A DNA stretch of 30,956 nt from Rathayibacter_A sp036510655 (lineage in GTDB: Bacteria; Actinomycetota; Actinomycetes; Actinomycetales; Microbacteriaceae). Numbering within the stretch: position 1 is the stretch's first letter; each line of letters opens with the position of its first letter. Made by a program: the position numbers and the translations under genes. The notes below the pieces were generated by a model that did not search any database, was not told the origin of the DNA, and was given only the letters and a program-made list of their open reading frames with translations. The stretch covers positions 1 to 30,956 of the forward strand of contig DATCDQ010000094.1 of NCBI GenBank assembly GCA_036510655.1, read 5' to 3'. Of the stretch, positions 29,659 through 30,956 are shown piece by piece.

Positions 29659-30456
29659 ATGGACTTTCCCCTGAGCAGTGCCGTCGTTCCGCGCCTGACG
29701 GTGCTCGAGCATGCCGGTTCGACCAACGACGAACTCGTCCGCGCTGCGACCGGGGCGGATGCCGAATTCTGGCCGGAACTCTCGGTGATCATCACAGACG
29801 ACCAGCGCAGCGGGCGCGGGCGGCTTGGGCGGGCGTGGAATGCCCCCGCCGGCACGTCGCTGGCGATCTCCGTGCTGCTGCGGCCCGCGGCATCCGCCAG
29901 CGCAGCAGGCGCGGGCCTGTCGGTCGACAGCCTCGGCTGGATTCCGCTGCTCGCCGGGCTGGCGATGACCCGCGCCGTGCGCAGCCTCGGAGTGGACGCG
30001 AGCCTGAAATGGCCGAACGACGTGATGGTCGACGGGAAGAAGCTGTGCGGCATCCTCTCCGAGCTCCTGCCGGGCGCTACCGGCGTTGTGGTCGGTGCCG
30101 GGCTGAACGTTTCCATCGGGTCGGATCAATTGCCGGTCGACACGGCAACCTCTCTGCTGCTCTCCGGGGTGGCGAACCCCGAACCGGATGCCGCGCTCGC
30201 CGCCTACCTGACCCACCTGCAATCCCTCTACCGCAGCTTCGTCGACGCCGGAGGAGATGCTGAGGCGAGCGGCTTGCGCCGTGGCGTCGCATCGGCCAGC
30301 GACACGATCGGTCGCAACGTTCGGGTGCAGCTGCCGTCCGGCGGGCCGCTGATCGGAATGGCGACCGGGCTGGACACGCTCGGGCGTCTCATTGTGGACA
30401 CGAATGGCGCTCTCACGGCGGTGGCCGCTGGTGACGTCACTCATTTGAGGTATTAA
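29659..30456 (+). CDS. birA: Biotin--[acetyl-CoA-carboxylase] ligase
   Basis: Activates biotin with ATP and attaches it to the BCCP lysine, here most likely Lys553 of AccA3. The 265-residue protein is the monofunctional type: it starts directly with the catalytic domain and has no N-terminal helix-turn-helix, so it is not a repressor. The biotin/AMP loop is SGRGRLGRAW at 51-60, and LKWPNDVMVDGKKLCGILSE carries the catalytic lysine. GAGLNVSI is also typical. The ATG at 29659 gives the normal family start; AGAGGA is 11 bases upstream and an AGGGGG run is directly before the ATG. The C-terminal SH3-like domain reads IGRNVRVQLPSG. Divergent from accD and next to a PH-domain gene, as in mycobacteria. 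Confidence 0.94.
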   Translation: MDFPLSSAVVPRLTVLEHAGSTNDELVRAATGADAEFWPELSVIITDDQRSGRGRLGRAWNAPAGTSLAISVLLRPAASASAAGAGLSVDSLGWIPLLAGLAMTRAVRSLGVDASLKWPNDVMVDGKKLCGILSELLPGATGVVVGAGLNVSIGSDQLPVDTATSLLLSGVANPEPDAALAAYLTHLQSLYRSFVDAGGDAEASGLRRGVASASDTIGRNVRVQLPSGGPLIGMATGLDTLGRLIVDTNGALTAVAAGDVTHLRY

Positions 30457-30462
30457 TGACTC

Positions 30463-30956
30463 ATGACCACTGTTGAGGCGAGCCTGGCGCAGCCGGCCGA
30501 GCGTGTGATCGCGCGGCTGAGGCCGCATGCGCGCGCCCTCTTCTGGCCGAGCATCGTGCTCATCGCGTGTTGCGCGGCGGTCGGGTATTGGGGCGGCAAC
30601 CTGCCGGATTACTGGCAGAACATGCTCGTGTTTACCGGCGCCGGTCTGATCGTGCTGGTGTTGTTTCTGCTGCCGCTGGGTTCCTGGTTGAGCACGCGCT
30701 ATACGATCACGACGCGGCGGATCATTCTGCGGCACGGCTTCTTCGTGCGAGAGCGGCAGGAGTTGCTGCACAGTCGCAGTTACGGCGTTTCGGTGAAGAA
30801 GAACTGGCTACAGGCCGCGTTCGGGTCCGGGGACCTTCGCATCGACTCCGGCGGGGATGGGCCCGTCGTGCTGAGGGACGTTCCCAAAGCCAATCTCGTG
30901 CAGGGTGCGCTGCACGACCTGATGGAGAGCAGTCAGAATCTGCTCAATGCGCGCCG
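30463..30956 (+). CDS. PH-domain membrane protein, 3' end outside the window
   Basis: At least 164 residues are visible and the frame is still open at the window end. The ATG at 30463 lies six bases after the birA stop, so the two are probably co-transcribed. After a short cytoplasmic N terminus come two membrane segments at about residues 25-42 (ALFWPSIVLIACCAAVGYW) and 53-73 (LVFTGAGLIVLVLFLLPLG). A bacterial PH (bPH2/YdbS-like) domain follows, with STRYTITTRRIILRHGFFVR and GSGDLRIDSGGDG. This is the same order as Rv3279c-Rv3278c. The function of these proteins is not established. Confidence 0.87.
   Translation, partial: MTTVEASLAQPAERVIARLRPHARALFWPSIVLIACCAAVGYWGGNLPDYWQNMLVFTGAGLIVLVLFLLPLGSWLSTRYTITTRRIILRHGFFVRERQELLHSRSYGVSVKKNWLQAAFGSGDLRIDSGGDGPVVLRDVPKANLVQGALHDLMESSQNLLNAR

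Overview
The window looks like the chromosome of a high-GC actinobacterium, most likely Micrococcales and probably Microbacteriaceae. The grounds are strong G/C bias at third codon positions, GTG starts, the acyl-CoA carboxylase set (alpha with fused BCCP, beta, small epsilon, Maf, BirA), an LpdA-type quinone reductase, and intergenic GGTCGAGTAG / TATCGAGACC repeats. No rRNA, tRNA, transposase, phage gene or CRISPR array was seen. The genus cannot be fixed from the sequence alone.

Layout: (1) 1-7003, nucleoside salvage: cdd (5' end outside the window), deoA, a divergent pair of a nucleoside hydrolase and an adenosylhomocysteinase-like protein with altered pocket residues, an IclR regulator, adenosine deaminase, and a PTS EIIA/EIIB pair without EIIC. 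(2) 7268-13557, a sugar cassette: LacI regulator, two ABC permeases, a lipoprotein binding protein and an intracellular GH35 beta-galactosidase, with two near-identical LacI-type operators and no ATPase gene. (3) 13834-16409, a phosphosugar mutase translationally coupled to purine nucleoside phosphorylase. (4) 16645-20015, LpdA-like flavoprotein and an APC permease. (5) 20187-22673, accA3 and maf. (6) 22732-27182, an operon of a TrmA/RlmD-type RNA methyltransferase without Fe-S cysteines, a NarL-type response regulator, a histidine kinase and a kinase-like membrane protein lacking catalytic boxes. (7) 27512-30956, accE, accD, birA and the start of a PH-domain membrane protein.

The core order cdd-deoA-add ... 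pmm-punA ... lpdA ... accA3-maf-accE-accD-birA-PH follows, as I recall it, the order of Mycobacterium tuberculosis Rv3315c-Rv3278c. Against that backbone the hydrolase/AHCY-like/IclR module, the PTS pair, the lacI-ABC-GH35 cassette, the APC permease and the methyltransferase-two-component block look like lineage-specific additions. The sugar cassette is bracketed by three repeat modules that occur on both sides in the same orientation but in opposite order.

How the genes work together: deaminases (Cdd, Add), phosphorylases (DeoA, PunA), a hydrolase and a mutase that may act on pentose-1-phosphates turn nucleosides into bases and sugar phosphates. BirA would biotinylate the AccA3 BCCP domain, and AccA3 works with AccD and AccE to make malonyl- or methylmalonyl-CoA.

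Transcription units alternate, giving five convergent and five divergent junctions. Four of the five convergent junctions carry GGTCGAGTA repeats. Two of the five divergent junctions carry an 80-84 bp element bounded by CAAAACGACGGAC inverted repeats. Short tandem repeats of 12-30 bp cluster at gene ends.
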